A stretch of 64,000 nucleotides of DNA from JABFRJ01 sp031379035. GTDB lineage: Bacteria; Pseudomonadota; Alphaproteobacteria; Rhizobiales; Hyphomicrobiaceae. The first letter of the stretch is position 1; each line of letters opens with the position of its first letter. Both the position numbers and the translations under genes were made by a program. Where the stretch lies: NCBI GenBank assembly GCA_031379035.1, contig JANNEU010000083.1, positions 1-64,000 on the forward strand, read 5' to 3'. A model generated the notes under the pieces. It saw only the letters and a program-made list of their open reading frames with translations. It was not told the DNA's origin and did not search any database. This document shows positions 15,715 to 24,362 of this stretch, piece by piece.

Positions 15715-17355
15715 ATGTTTCAATCGCTGACAGATCGCCTTTCAGGCGTTTTCGACAAGCTGGCCCGCCGTGGTTCGCTGAGCGACAACGACGTGAACGA
15801 AGCGATGCGCGAGGTCCGCCGGGCGTTGCTGGAAGCGGACGTGGCGCTGGATGTGGTGCGGGACTTCACGGACAAAGTGAAGGCCAAGGCCGTCGGGCAG
15901 AACGTCATCAAGTCGGTGTCGCCCGGTCAGATGGTGATCAAGATCGTCAATGACGAACTGGTCGCGATGTTGGGGTCGGACGCCGCGCCGATTGACCTCG
16001 GAGCGCAGCCGCCGGTGGCCATTCTGATGGTGGGCCTGCAGGGCTCCGGCAAGACGACGACGACAGCAAAGATCGGCCACCGGCTGACGACGCGCGACAA
16101 GAAAAAAGTGCTGATGGCGTCGCTCGATACGCGACGGCCGGCGGCGATGGAACAGCTGATTATTCTTGGTCATCAGATCAACGTCGATGTACTGCCTATC
16201 GTTGTGGGCCAGACACCGGTGCAAATTGCCCAGCGCGCACTCGATACGGCGCGGCTTGGCGGCTTCGATGTGGTGATGCTCGACACGGCTGGCCGGACGA
16301 CCATCGACGATGAGCTGATGGACGAAGTGGCTGAGGTCAAGCGCATCGCGCAGCCGCACGAAGTGCTGTTGGTGGCGGATGCGCTGACTGGTCAGGACGC
16401 AGTTAACACAGCCAAGGCGTTTGAAGCGCGCGTTGGTGTCACCGGCATCGTGCTGACGCGCGTCGACGGTGACGGCCGCGGCGGTGCGGCGTTGTCGATG
16501 CGTGCGGTAACGGGCCGGCCGATCAAGCTGATCGGCGTCGGTGAAAAGTGGGATGCGCTCGAAGACTTTGACCCGAAGCGGATTGCTGGCCGCATTCTCG
16601 GCATGGGCGATATCGTCGGGCTGGTTGAGAAGGCGGCGCAGACGCTGGACGCCGGCAAGGCGATGGCGATTGCCGAGAAGATGCGCAAGGGCGCGTTTGA
16701 TCTCGATGATTTGTCGGAGCAGTTGAGCCAGGTTGAAAAGCTCGGCGGTATGGGTTCGATCATGGGCATGATGCCGGGCATCGGCAAAATGAAGAAGCAG
16801 ATCGATGCGGCGGGTGGTGTCGACGAGAAGATGATTAAGCGGCAACGCGCGATCATCTCGTCCATGACCCCGCATGAGCGGCGCCATCCGAAAGTGCTGG
16901 ACGGTAAGCGCAAGCGGCGCGTCGCGGCCGGCAGCGGCACCAAACCGGAGGAGATCAACAAGCTCCTCAAGATGCATCGCGACATGGCCGACATGATGAA
17001 GATGATGAAGAAGAACCCCGGCATGATGGGCAAGATGGCTGGTGCATTGGGGCTCGGCGGTGGTGGTTTGGGCGGCATGATGGGTGGTGGTGGCGCCCCA
17101 AGTGCGGTCGAGCTCGAAGCCATGCAGAAGGAGCTCGCCGGGCTTGACCCCCGCGCGCTGGAGCAGTTGCCGAAAGAGGTGCGCGACGCGCTGGCGAATT
17201 TGCCGGAAGCGGGCAAGACGCCGCCCAAGGCCACCCCGACATTGCCAGGTCTCGGCGGGGGACTCCCCGGCCTTGGCGGCTTGCGTCTCCCAGGCCTCGG
17301 TGGTCCCAGCCTGCCTAAAGGCCCGTTCCCCTTCGGCGGGGGGAAGAAAAAGTGA
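15715..17355 (+). CDS. ffh: signal recognition particle protein Ffh
   Basis: The 546-aa GTPase has an N-domain helix bundle, a G domain with GLQGSGKTTT at 107-116 and the DTAGR motif. The C-terminal Met-rich M domain contains GGMGSIMGMMPGIGKMK and SMTPHERRHP. It binds signal sequences of nascent membrane proteins and 4.5S RNA and docks with FtsY. The protein is longer than the usual 450-500 aa because of a Gly/Pro/Leu-rich tail (about 440-546). The start MFQSL follows the family; a TTG six bases earlier is ignored. It overlaps the next gene by four bases. Confidence 0.97.
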   Translation: MFQSLTDRLSGVFDKLARRGSLSDNDVNEAMREVRRALLEADVALDVVRDFTDKVKAKAVGQNVIKSVSPGQMVIKIVNDELVAMLGSDAAPIDLGAQPPVAILMVGLQGSGKTTTTAKIGHRLTTRDKKKVLMASLDTRRPAAMEQLIILGHQINVDVLPIVVGQTPVQIAQRALDTARLGGFDVVMLDTAGRTTIDDELMDEVAEVKRIAQPHEVLLVADALTGQDAVNTAKAFEARVGVTGIVLTRVDGDGRGGAALSMRAVTGRPIKLIGVGEKWDALEDFDPKRIAGRILGMGDIVGLVEKAAQTLDAGKAMAIAEKMRKGAFDLDDLSEQLSQVEKLGGMGSIMGMMPGIGKMKKQIDAAGGVDEKMIKRQRAIISSMTPHERRHPKVLDGKRKRRVAAGSGTKPEEINKLLKMHRDMADMMKMMKKNPGMMGKMAGALGLGGGGLGGMMGGGGAPSAVELEAMQKELAGLDPRALEQLPKEVRDALANLPEAGKTPPKATPTLPGLGGGLPGLGGLRLPGLGGPSLPKGPFPFGGGKKK

Positions 17356-17876
17356 CCGGGATTCCCACGCTGGAAACAGAGCGCCTCTGGCTTCGGAGCT
17401 GGCGCGAGAGCGATCTTGATCGCTATTTCATGCTGCGCGGTGATGAGGCGGCCACGCAGTTTATCGGTGGTGTCACTTCACGCGACGATACTTGGCGCGG
17501 GATTGCAATGCTGCTCGGGCATCAGATCCTGCGTGGTTATAGTATTTTTGCGCTCGAAGAAAAGTCGACGGGTTTGCTTGTTGGTTATTGCGGGCCCTGG
17601 TTTCCGCTCGGCTTTCCCGAACCGGAAATCGGCTGGGGGCTCATCCCGTCTGAGCAGGGCAAAGGCTTTGCGACCGAAGCCGCCAAGCGCGCGCTCGCCT
17701 TCGCCTTCGGCCCGCTCGGCTGGACAACAGCCATCAGCTTGATCGCGCCAGAAAATTTGCCCTCTAAGCGCGTGGCCGAACGCCTCGGTGCCAAACTCGA
17801 GGGCAGCACAGAGTTTCGCGGCCGGATGTGCGGGATCTACCGCCATGCGGCTCGGATACAGACATCAACATCTTGA
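17352..17876 (+). CDS. GNAT acetyltransferase, RimJ/RimL type
   Basis: The 174-aa GNAT protein shows LETERLWLRSWRESDLDRY at the N-terminus, PEIGWGLIPSEQGKGFATEA as the acetyl-CoA-binding motif A, and the late NLPSKRVAERLGAKLEG. It probably acetylates an amino group on a protein, aminoglycoside or polyamine; the target cannot be read. The GTG start overlaps the ffh stop (GTGA), so it is translationally coupled to ffh. Its insertion between ffh and rpsP departs from the common ffh-rpsP order. Confidence 0.88.
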   Translation: MTGIPTLETERLWLRSWRESDLDRYFMLRGDEAATQFIGGVTSRDDTWRGIAMLLGHQILRGYSIFALEEKSTGLLVGYCGPWFPLGFPEPEIGWGLIPSEQGKGFATEAAKRALAFAFGPLGWTTAISLIAPENLPSKRVAERLGAKLEGSTEFRGRMCGIYRHAARIQTSTS

Positions 17877-17898
17877 ACACGAAACTGGAGACGAAGAC

Positions 17899-18267
17899 AT
17901 GTCAGTGAAAATGCGTTTGTCGCGCGGCGGCAGCAAGAAGCGTCCCTATTACTACGTTGTTATCGCGCATGCGCAGAGCCCGCGCGACGGCAAGTACATC
18001 GAGCAGATCGGCACTTTCAATCCGCTGCTGAAGAAAGATAATCCGGAGCGGTCCAAGCTCAACGCTGAGCGCGTTGCACATTGGCTGAAGGTCGGCGCAC
18101 AGCCGACTGATCGCGTGATGCGGCTGCTGGATGCGGCGGGCCTCGCCAAGCGCGTAGCGCCGAACAATCCGGAAAAAGCCAAGCCGAAGAAGAAGGCGCA
18201 GGAGCGGACTGCTGCTGCTGCAGCGGCGGCTGCGAAGGCTGCTGGTGGTGACAAGCCGGCGGCGTGA
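17899..18267 (+). CDS. rpsP: 30S ribosomal protein S16
   Basis: The 122-aa protein starts MSVKMRLSRGGSKKRPYYYVV and contains GKYIEQIGTFNPL and WLKVGAQPTD, all typical of S16. The last 40 residues are a Lys/Ala-rich tail common in alphaproteobacteria. The ATG at 17899 has GGAG eleven bases upstream. A terminator-like hairpin follows, so rimM may be transcribed partly from its own promoter. Confidence 0.97.
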   Translation: MSVKMRLSRGGSKKRPYYYVVIAHAQSPRDGKYIEQIGTFNPLLKKDNPERSKLNAERVAHWLKVGAQPTDRVMRLLDAAGLAKRVAPNNPEKAKPKKKAQERTAAAAAAAAKAAGGDKPAA

Positions 18268-18284
18268 TCTGCCATTGAGTTCAG

Positions 18285-18326
18285 CCGCGCGGCCGCTGGT
18301 TTCAGCTGCCGCGCGGTTTGCATTTT
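18285..18326 (+). terminator. terminator-like hairpin after rpsP
   Basis: CCGCGCGGC (18285-18293) pairs with GCCGCGCGG (18308-18316) over a 14-nt loop, followed by TTTGCATTTT. The rest of the 243-bp spacer to the next gene holds AT-rich sequence around 18330-18430 that may carry a promoter. Confidence 0.6.
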
Positions 18327-18510
18327 GAGTGACGCGAACAGGGCTTTGTTAACTCCGTACAAAGACGCACTAAAAATATGTGCTTTTGGATTGCTTTCGA
18401 AACACCAGACAAAGGATTAATTTACCGCGCTCGTACAATCTCCGCCCCGAGAGATGGCTACAACGGCTGGCGGGTCCGTTGAGCATCATTGCGGTTTGCT
18501 TGGGGGACTT

Positions 18511-18855
18511 ATGAAAGACGGGCTGTACGAGGCCGAGTTCGGCACGACTTTGGGCATGGGCACGGCGCAACTGACCCTGCGGGATGGTGTGGTGACAGGA
18601 CGTACGTCCAACGGTCTCCCCATTGCAGGCCGGTGCAGCCTCGATCCGAGGCGCAATCTGATCGTCTATGAAATGACGGTTGAGGTTCCGCCGAATACGG
18701 ACACGCTGTCGGGGTTCTCGACCGGTGACAATGGCCGCGCCGTGATGGTGCGCGGTGAGAAAGCGGTTGGCGCTGCTGGCAACCGTTTTTCTTTTGGATT
18801 TGCCGGGCGTGCGGTGGACGTGGCGATGCGCTATGTTGGTTCCCTCAAGGATTGA
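18511..18855 (+). CDS. GrlR-like small regulatory-fold protein
   Basis: The 114-aa protein begins MKDGLYEAEFGTTLGMGTAQL and includes DGVVTGRTSNGLPIAGRC, which resembles the beta-barrel GrlR family. GrlR was named for a negative regulator of enteropathogen type III secretion, but in alphaproteobacteria similar proteins are uncharacterised. The start has GGGGGAC just upstream. No signal peptide or membrane segment is seen. The gene ends 19 bp before rimM and may share its transcript. The family call is by eye and only moderate. Confidence 0.55.
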   Translation: MKDGLYEAEFGTTLGMGTAQLTLRDGVVTGRTSNGLPIAGRCSLDPRRNLIVYEMTVEVPPNTDTLSGFSTGDNGRAVMVRGEKAVGAAGNRFSFGFAGRAVDVAMRYVGSLKD

Positions 18856-18874
18856 TAGAGGGATCGGGTCCTAC

Positions 18875-19426
18875 GTGCCTGCTGCAAAGTCACATCGCAT
18901 TGTTATTGCCCACGTCACCAGTGCGCACGGCATCCGGGGCGATGTCGTGCTTAAGACGCACATGGACGATCCGCATGATCTCACTGGCTATGGGCCACTG
19001 ACAGACGAGGCGGGGACGCGGCGGTTTGAGATCAAGTCACTGCGGGTGACCGCCAAGGGCGTGGTCGTCCACTTCAAAGGTGTGGAAGATCGGACGACGG
19101 CCGAGGGTCTGCGTGGGGTTGGACTATTTGTTGATCGCGCGGCACTGCTGCCGGCGGAGGACGGTGCCTTTTATCACGTCGATCTAATCGGGCTGGCAGC
19201 GGTCGATGCGGCGGGTGCCGTTGTCGGCAAGGTCGTTGCTGTGCAGAATTTCGGGGCGGGGACACTGTTGGAAATCAGCCGTTCTGGCGTGCGCGAGACC
19301 GAGTATGTGCCGTTCACGGATGCGTTCGTGCCGGAGGTTGATATCGCGGGCGGGCGTGTCATTGTCGTCATGCCGGTGATGGTTGGTGAGCCGGAGCCGA
19401 AGGACGACGGCGATGAGCGCGGCTGA
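18875..19426 (+). CDS. rimM: 16S rRNA processing protein RimM
   Basis: The 183-aa protein has an N-terminal RimM domain (VTSAHGIRGDVVLKTHMDDP) and a C-terminal PRC-barrel domain (FYHVDLIGLAAVDAAG, YVPFTDAFVPEVDI). It assists maturation of the 30S head and binds S19. The GTG at 18875 is chosen because the conserved region starts about ten residues later and GAGGGATCGGG precedes it. It overlaps the following acetyltransferase by 14 bases. trmD and rplS, usual next neighbours, are absent here. Confidence 0.93.
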   Translation: MPAAKSHRIVIAHVTSAHGIRGDVVLKTHMDDPHDLTGYGPLTDEAGTRRFEIKSLRVTAKGVVVHFKGVEDRTTAEGLRGVGLFVDRAALLPAEDGAFYHVDLIGLAAVDAAGAVVGKVVAVQNFGAGTLLEISRSGVRETEYVPFTDAFVPEVDIAGGRVIVVMPVMVGEPEPKDDGDERG

Positions 19427-19886
19427 CAGCACACTCAACTGCCGGCCGGCGGCGGCCGGTGACCTGGAAGCGATCATCGCACTGCTGGCGGATGATGTTT
19501 ACGGGCAGGCGCGCAATCCGCTCTATGGGGATGCGAAGACTGCCTACGACGCGGCGTTTGCGGAGATGGCCGACAATGCTGACAACACAGTGATTGTTGC
19601 GGACTTTGGTCGTCGGCTTGTGGTCGGCTGTTACCAGTTGACCTTCATCCGTGGCTTGAGCCATCGCGGCGCGCGGCGGGCGCAGATCGAGAGTGTGCGG
19701 ATAGCCGGCGGACTGCGCGGGCAGGGGCTTGGCATGGATCTGATGCAGGATGCGATTAAGCGCGCGCGAGCGGGCGGTGCCAATCTCGTGCAGCTCACGA
19801 CCGATATGCGGCGGCCGCAAACGAGGACGTTCTATGAGCGTCTCGGATTTGCGGCCAGCCATCACGGTATGAAGCTGATGTTGTAG
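19413..19886 (+). CDS. GNAT acetyltransferase
   Basis: The 157-aa protein has the GNAT fold: LNCRPAAAGDLEAIIALLADD at the N-terminus, the acetyl-CoA loop in RIAGGLRGQGLGMDLM, and a late TRTFYERLGFAASHHGMKL, which is typical of N-acetyltransferases acting on small molecules. It starts inside rimM (14-bp overlap) with GAAGGA upstream of the ATG at 19413. The substrate is unknown. It converges on trcR with 10 bp between the stops. Confidence 0.87.
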   Translation: MSAADSTLNCRPAAAGDLEAIIALLADDVYGQARNPLYGDAKTAYDAAFAEMADNADNTVIVADFGRRLVVGCYQLTFIRGLSHRGARRAQIESVRIAGGLRGQGLGMDLMQDAIKRARAGGANLVQLTTDMRRPQTRTFYERLGFAASHHGMKLML

Positions 19887-19896
19887 GCTGGCCCGA

Positions 19897-20625
19897 CTAT
19901 TCCCCAGCACCGTCGGCGGTTTCCTTTTCGCCGAGGCCTTTGAGGCTGGCGAGCATGCGCGCTTCCTCTTCGGCGGCGGTTTCCTCGGCGGTTTCTGCCA
20001 CTTTCGGCTTCATGATTTCCATGGTCGGCTGTGGGCCGAGGCCTGGTACCGACTTCTCGACCGGCAACAGTGTGCCACCGCCGGCACCGGGCGGCAGACG
20101 CTTCGCTGATTTGCGAACTTCGGCGTCTAGATCGGTTTGTGTGCAGAGGCCAAGTGTCACCGGGTCCTGCGGGACCAAGTTCTGGGAATTCCAGTGGGTC
20201 CGCTCGCGGATCTGAGCGATGGTTGGCTTGGTGGTGCCGACAAGACGCATGATCTGGGAGTCACGGAGTTCGGAATGACTTTTCAACAGCCAGAGCACGG
20301 CGTTGGGGCGATCATGGCGGCGAGAGACCGGCGTGTAACGCGGCCCGCGCTTGGTCTTGACTGGCGGTGCCGTAACGCGGCTCTCCGCAAGCCGCAGGGC
20401 GTGCTGGTCATTCTTTTCGCCGCGGGCGATCTCTTCGCGGGTCAGCTGGGAGTTGGTGACGGGGTCGTGACCCTTGATGCCCTGGGCGACATCGCCATCG
20501 GCGATGCCTTTGACTTCGAGTGGGTGCAGGCCGCAGAATACCGCGATCTGGGCGAACGACAGGGAGGTATTTTCGACGAGCCAAACGGCGGTCGCCTTCG
20601 GCATCAGGGGCTTACGATCACTCAT
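19897..20625 (-). CDS. trcR: cell cycle transcriptional regulator TrcR (DUF1013)
   Basis: The 242-aa protein carries the DUF1013/TrcR domain: MPKATAVWLVENTSLSFAQIA, then FCGLHPLEVKGIADGD, both helix-turn-helix-like. Its middle part contains RPNAVLWLLKSHSELRDSQIMRL, a second helical module. It ends in an acidic tail (EETAAEEEARML). The family is almost confined to alphaproteobacteria and has been linked to cell-cycle gene expression in Caulobacter. The start is the ATG at 20625 with GAGGAGAG upstream. It is divergent from sdhC. Confidence 0.85.
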   Translation of the reverse strand: MSDRKPLMPKATAVWLVENTSLSFAQIAVFCGLHPLEVKGIADGDVAQGIKGHDPVTNSQLTREEIARGEKNDQHALRLAESRVTAPPVKTKRGPRYTPVSRRHDRPNAVLWLLKSHSELRDSQIMRLVGTTKPTIAQIRERTHWNSQNLVPQDPVTLGLCTQTDLDAEVRKSAKRLPPGAGGGTLLPVEKSVPGLGPQPTMEIMKPKVAETAEETAAEEEARMLASLKGLGEKETADGAGE

Positions 20626-20822
20626 GGGGGCTCTCCTCGACCCGAGCGGCCATGCGGCACAAGCTCGAGCCCAACTGCGACTGATTGAATTGGATGATGT
20701 GTCTATAGCGCGGCTGGGCGGCTTTGCGCAACCGTTTCGACGCACCGCGATAGCAATGATTGCGGGCGTTGGTGCGGTGCGATAGAAAGCGGGTGTGTGG
20801 ACTTTTCAGGGAGATGCGCGGC

Positions 20823-21230
20823 ATGGCCGATGCGAGCGTTAAGCATGAGCGGCCACTGTCGCCGCATCTCGGCATTTATCGAATGTCGATCAGCATGTTG
20901 ATGTCGATCGTGCACCGGATCACCGGGGCGGCGCTTTATTTCGGCACCATCCTGCTGGCAGCGTGGCTGATCGGAATCGCGCAGGGGCCGAAGGCTTTTA
21001 ACACCGTGAACAGCTTCTTTGGCCATCCGGTCGGGCTGTTCATCATGTTCGGCTACACTTGGGCACTGATCCACCACATGCTGGGCGGGCTCAAGCATTT
21101 CGTGTGGGACACCGGTCGGGGGTTCAATCTTCGGACGGTCAATCTGCTCAGCTGGCTGACGCCGATCTTGTCCGTGGGACTGACGGCCGCCATCTGGCTT
21201 GTTGCACTGCACATGCGGGGGTTGATCTAA
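20823..21230 (+). CDS. sdhC: succinate dehydrogenase cytochrome b556 subunit
   Basis: The 135-aa membrane anchor has SdhC motifs RPLSPHLGIYRMSISMLMSIVHRITG (quinone-site Ser and haem-site region) and a HHMLGGLKHFVWDTG segment with the haem-ligand His. It has three transmembrane helices. It anchors the catalytic subunits, binds haem b with SdhD and passes electrons to ubiquinone. The ATG at 20823 gives the normal length. The stop overlaps the sdhD start by one base (TAATG). Confidence 0.94.
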   Translation: MADASVKHERPLSPHLGIYRMSISMLMSIVHRITGAALYFGTILLAAWLIGIAQGPKAFNTVNSFFGHPVGLFIMFGYTWALIHHMLGGLKHFVWDTGRGFNLRTVNLLSWLTPILSVGLTAAIWLVALHMRGLI

Positions 21231-21649
21231 TGTCGACGACGCTACGCCCGACGCCTTCGCCCACACACGCAGCCATCCGGACGCCGCTCGCTAAGGTGCG
21301 CGGACTCGGCTCTGCCAAAGAGGGCACGGATCATTTCTGGAAGCAGCGGGTTACTGCGCTCGCCAACGTGCCGCTGACGCTGTTTCTGGTCGGGCTGATC
21401 GCGATGCACGCGGGCTCGGACTACGCGACAGTCAAAAAAGTGATCCAACAGCCCGTTGTGGCCATTCTATTGTTATTGCTGGTGCTGTCCGGCATTCATC
21501 ACATGCGGATGGGCATGCAGACCATCATCGAGGACTATGTGCCTTCGGAGGGCAAAAAAGTCTTGCTGGTGATGCTCAATTCGTTCTTTGCCTATTCGGT
21601 GGGCCTGACCTGCCTTTTCGCGGTGATGAAGCTGAGCTTCGGCGCCTGA
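21230..21649 (+). CDS. sdhD: succinate dehydrogenase hydrophobic membrane anchor SdhD
   Basis: The 139-aa protein has three helices. It includes GLGSAKEGTDHFWKQRVTA, LLVLSGIHHMRMGMQTIIEDY with the haem-ligand histidine, and a last helix SFFAYSVGLTCLFAV. It is translationally coupled to sdhC. It is followed after 37 bp by sdhA. Confidence 0.93.
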   Translation: MSTTLRPTPSPTHAAIRTPLAKVRGLGSAKEGTDHFWKQRVTALANVPLTLFLVGLIAMHAGSDYATVKKVIQQPVVAILLLLLVLSGIHHMRMGMQTIIEDYVPSEGKKVLLVMLNSFFAYSVGLTCLFAVMKLSFGA

Positions 21650-21686
21650 TCTCGTCTTCGAAAATCTAGATACAACGGTCGATACC

Positions 21687-23522
21687 ATGAGCGGAAAAGC
21701 CAACGGTGCAGCGGCTCCCAAGGGCAACGGGCAAGCCTACAAATACACTGAGCACACCTACGACGTTGTCGTCGTCGGTGCCGGTGGGGCGGGCCTCCGC
21801 GCCACCCTCGGCTGTGCCGAAGCCGGCCTGAAAACGGCCTGCATCACAAAGGTTTTCCCCACCCGCTCGCATACCGTTGCAGCCCAGGGCGGCGTCGCCG
21901 CCTCGCTTGGGAACATGCACCACGACGAGTGGCGCTGGCACATGTACGACACCGTCAAGGGTGCCGACTGGCTGGGTGACCAGGACGCCATCGAGTACCT
22001 GTGCCGCAATGCGCCTGCAGCGGTTTATGAGCTTGAACACTATGGTGTGCCGTTCAGCCGCACCGAAGACGGCAAGATCTACCAGCGCCCGTTCGGCGGC
22101 ATGACCAAGGAAATGGGCGAGGGCGGTCCAGCCCAGCGCACGTGTGCGGCGGCTGACCGTACCGGTCACGCCATGCTGCACTCGTTATATGGACAAGCGC
22201 TGAAGCACTCGGCGGAGTTCTTCATCGAGTATTTCGCCATCGATCTGATCATGGATCAGGATGGGGTGTGCCGTGGTATTATCGCGCTGAACCTGGATGA
22301 CGGCACGATCCATCGCTTCCGCGCCAAGAAGACCATTCTGGCAACGGGCGGTTATGGCCGCGCGTACTTCTCGTGCACATCGGCGCATACGTGCACTGGT
22401 GACGGCAATGCGATGGTGCTGCGCGCTGGCCTGCCGTTGCAGGACATGGAGTTTGTGCAGTTCCACCCGACCGGCATTTACGGCGCGGGCGTGCTGATCA
22501 CGGAAGGCTCGCGTGGCGAAGGCGGGTATCTGACCAACTCGAAGGGCGAGCGGTTCATGGAGCGGTATGCGCCGCACGTGAAGGATCTGGCATCGCGCGA
22601 TGTGGTGTCGCGCTCGATGACGGTGGAGATCCGCGAGGGCCGCGGTGTCGGCGCAGAGCACGACCACATCTATCTGCATCTCGACCATCTGGACCCGAAG
22701 ACGTTGGCAGAGCGGCTGCCGGGCATCACGGAGAGCGCGAAAATCTTTGCCGGCGTGGATATCCACCGCCAGCCGATCCCAGTGCTGCCGACCGTGCATT
22801 ACAACATGGGTGGCATTCCGACGAACTATCACGGCGAAGTGCTGACGTTGAAAAACGGCAATCCGGATACGATTGTGCCGGGGCTGATGGCGATTGGCGA
22901 AGCGGCTTGCGTGTCGGTGCATGGCGCGAACCGGTTGGGTTCGAACTCGCTGATCGATCTCGTGGTGTTCGGCCGGGCGGCAGGCTTGAAGTGCGGTGAG
23001 ACCGTGGAAGCCGGCTCAGCCCAGCCCGATCTACCAAAGGATGCCGGCGAACTTGCGTTGTCGCGGTTAGACAAGTTCCGTTACGCCAAAGGTGGATCGC
23101 CGACGGCGGCGCTGCGGTTGAAAATGCAGAAAGTCATGCAGACGAACTGCGCCGTGTTCCGCGACGGACCGGTGCTAACGGAGGGCGTCGATAAAGTCGA
23201 TGCGATCTGGAAAGAGTCGGGTGACATCAATGTCAATGATCGCTCGATGATCTGGAACTCGGACCTGATCGAAGCGATGGAATATGACAACCTTATTTCA
23301 CAGGCTGCGGTGACGATGCACTCGGCCGCGAACCGTAAGGAAAGCCGTGGCGCGCATGCGCGTGAGGATTTCCCTGATCGCGACGATAAAGAGTGGATGA
23401 AGCATACGCTGGCGTTCGCCGATGACGCCAAGAAGCAGGTGATTTTGGATTATCGCCCCGTGCACACGTACACGATGACGAACGAGACGGAGTACATCAA
23501 GCCGAAGGCGCGGGTGTATTGA
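21687..23522 (+). CDS. sdhA: succinate dehydrogenase flavoprotein subunit
   Basis: The 611-aa protein has the FAD fold (VVVVGAGGAGLRATLGCAEAG) and the covalent FAD site TRSHTVAAQGG with His62. It also has the capping-domain HPTGIYGAG and the catalytic HGANRLGSNSL region. It oxidises succinate to fumarate at the cytoplasmic face of the inner membrane. It forms sdhCDA with the two upstream genes, but the next 2.9 kb is accessory DNA and sdhB comes only at 26391. Confidence 0.97.
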   Translation: MSGKANGAAAPKGNGQAYKYTEHTYDVVVVGAGGAGLRATLGCAEAGLKTACITKVFPTRSHTVAAQGGVAASLGNMHHDEWRWHMYDTVKGADWLGDQDAIEYLCRNAPAAVYELEHYGVPFSRTEDGKIYQRPFGGMTKEMGEGGPAQRTCAAADRTGHAMLHSLYGQALKHSAEFFIEYFAIDLIMDQDGVCRGIIALNLDDGTIHRFRAKKTILATGGYGRAYFSCTSAHTCTGDGNAMVLRAGLPLQDMEFVQFHPTGIYGAGVLITEGSRGEGGYLTNSKGERFMERYAPHVKDLASRDVVSRSMTVEIREGRGVGAEHDHIYLHLDHLDPKTLAERLPGITESAKIFAGVDIHRQPIPVLPTVHYNMGGIPTNYHGEVLTLKNGNPDTIVPGLMAIGEAACVSVHGANRLGSNSLIDLVVFGRAAGLKCGETVEAGSAQPDLPKDAGELALSRLDKFRYAKGGSPTAALRLKMQKVMQTNCAVFRDGPVLTEGVDKVDAIWKESGDINVNDRSMIWNSDLIEAMEYDNLISQAAVTMHSAANRKESRGAHAREDFPDRDDKEWMKHTLAFADDAKKQVILDYRPVHTYTMTNETEYIKPKARVY

Positions 23523-23678
23523 GGGGGAAGGGACACCCCAAAGTGGTTCCGTGAGGAACAGCGCAGCCGACAGGACGAGAGACAGGCCCTGTGTTCTGCA
23601 GGTCCGAAGTTCGACTTCGGCGCTGAAGCTTTTGTTTGGGGTGACGAGAAGTGGGGAGTAACGACTCATAGAGTACTT

Positions 23679-24107
23679 TTGTCAGGCAAGGAGTGCCTGC
23701 TGTGGTTATATGACGAGGGAAGCTACAATTACACTTCCGCTAAGGTCAGCGAGACAACGTACTCCGGCTACGTTCCATCACTTTGGGAGCGCCTACGAGG
23801 TCAAAAACACATTCCTCCTCAACACGAGAGAAAATTAGAGATTCGAGCCTACAGCCCCCATCACTACGACACGGACTCGGAGGGGCGCGAAATTCCCGAT
23901 TCGCGAAAAGGCTGGGTGTTCGCGTTTCTTGAATTAGCCCCGAATATGGACTTGTTCGCAAAGCATGCGATGGAGAGTGTCAAAAGCCACCGCGCTGCAC
24001 ACGTAGCATATATAGCCCGAATAAAGTCCGAAATGGAACTCAGAGTCGGGAAGGCCGATGAGGCGCGGCTCGCCACTATCCGCAATCTCCCTCGGCTCCC
24101 CGAATAG
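23679..24107 (+). CDS. hypothetical protein, 5' end uncertain
   Basis: I do not recognise the family. The predicted 142-aa product is soluble, aromatic- and His-rich (YDEGSYNYTSAK, YSGYVPSLWERLRG, RAYSPHHYDTDSEGRE), with no signal peptide. The only start in the usual set is a TTG at 23679 without a clear ribosome site. The same frame stays open back to the sdhA stop at 23520-23522, and the extra codons encode plausible protein (SAGPKFDFGAEAFVWGDEKW). This suggests a gene that has lost its true 5' end. Base composition is lower in GC than sdhA, consistent with foreign origin. Confidence 0.45.
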   Translation: MSGKECLLWLYDEGSYNYTSAKVSETTYSGYVPSLWERLRGQKHIPPQHERKLEIRAYSPHHYDTDSEGREIPDSRKGWVFAFLELAPNMDLFAKHAMESVKSHRAAHVAYIARIKSEMELRVGKADEARLATIRNLPRLPE

Positions 24108-24125
24108 CGCTTGAGGTCTTTCCCC

Positions 24126-24362
24126 ATGGACACCAACGACAGCTCCCCCGAATCCCGCGCCGCCCATCGCCGTGCGACCTGGACCATCCGCCGCTTCACT
24201 GATCTCGACCAGATGAAGGCCGGAGAGTACACCTATTGGCAATCGCAACCAGTCCATGCTCGCTTAACTGCGGGGATGGAACTTGCAGCTGAAGGCTACG
24301 CCATGAAGGGCGTTCATGTTTCGAGACTTCATAGAACTCTTGTCCGTTCTCAACGCGCATAA
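24126..24362 (+). CDS. small hypothetical protein upstream of a nucleotidyltransferase
   Basis: The 78-aa soluble protein contains MDTNDSSPESRAAHRRATW, GEYTYWQSQPVHARL and a C-terminal segment YAMKGVHVSRLHRTLVRSQR. Small ORFs with a C-terminal KGxHVxRLxRTLVR stretch are, from memory, often found just before MNT-type nucleotidyltransferases, which is the situation here. It overlaps the next gene by 47 bases. It might be an antitoxin-like partner, but this is inference. The ATG at 24126 is preferred over an upstream alternative start. Confidence 0.55.
   Translation: MDTNDSSPESRAAHRRATWTIRRFTDLDQMKAGEYTYWQSQPVHARLTAGMELAAEGYAMKGVHVSRLHRTLVRSQRA

Noticed and set aside
15742..16977. 411-aa open frame on the minus strand
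   Set aside because: Antisense shadow of ffh.
23520..24107. Stop-codon readthrough extending SdhA
   Set aside because: SdhA has normal length at its TGA stop and the extension has no link to the enzyme; a truncated neighbour gene explains the open frame better.
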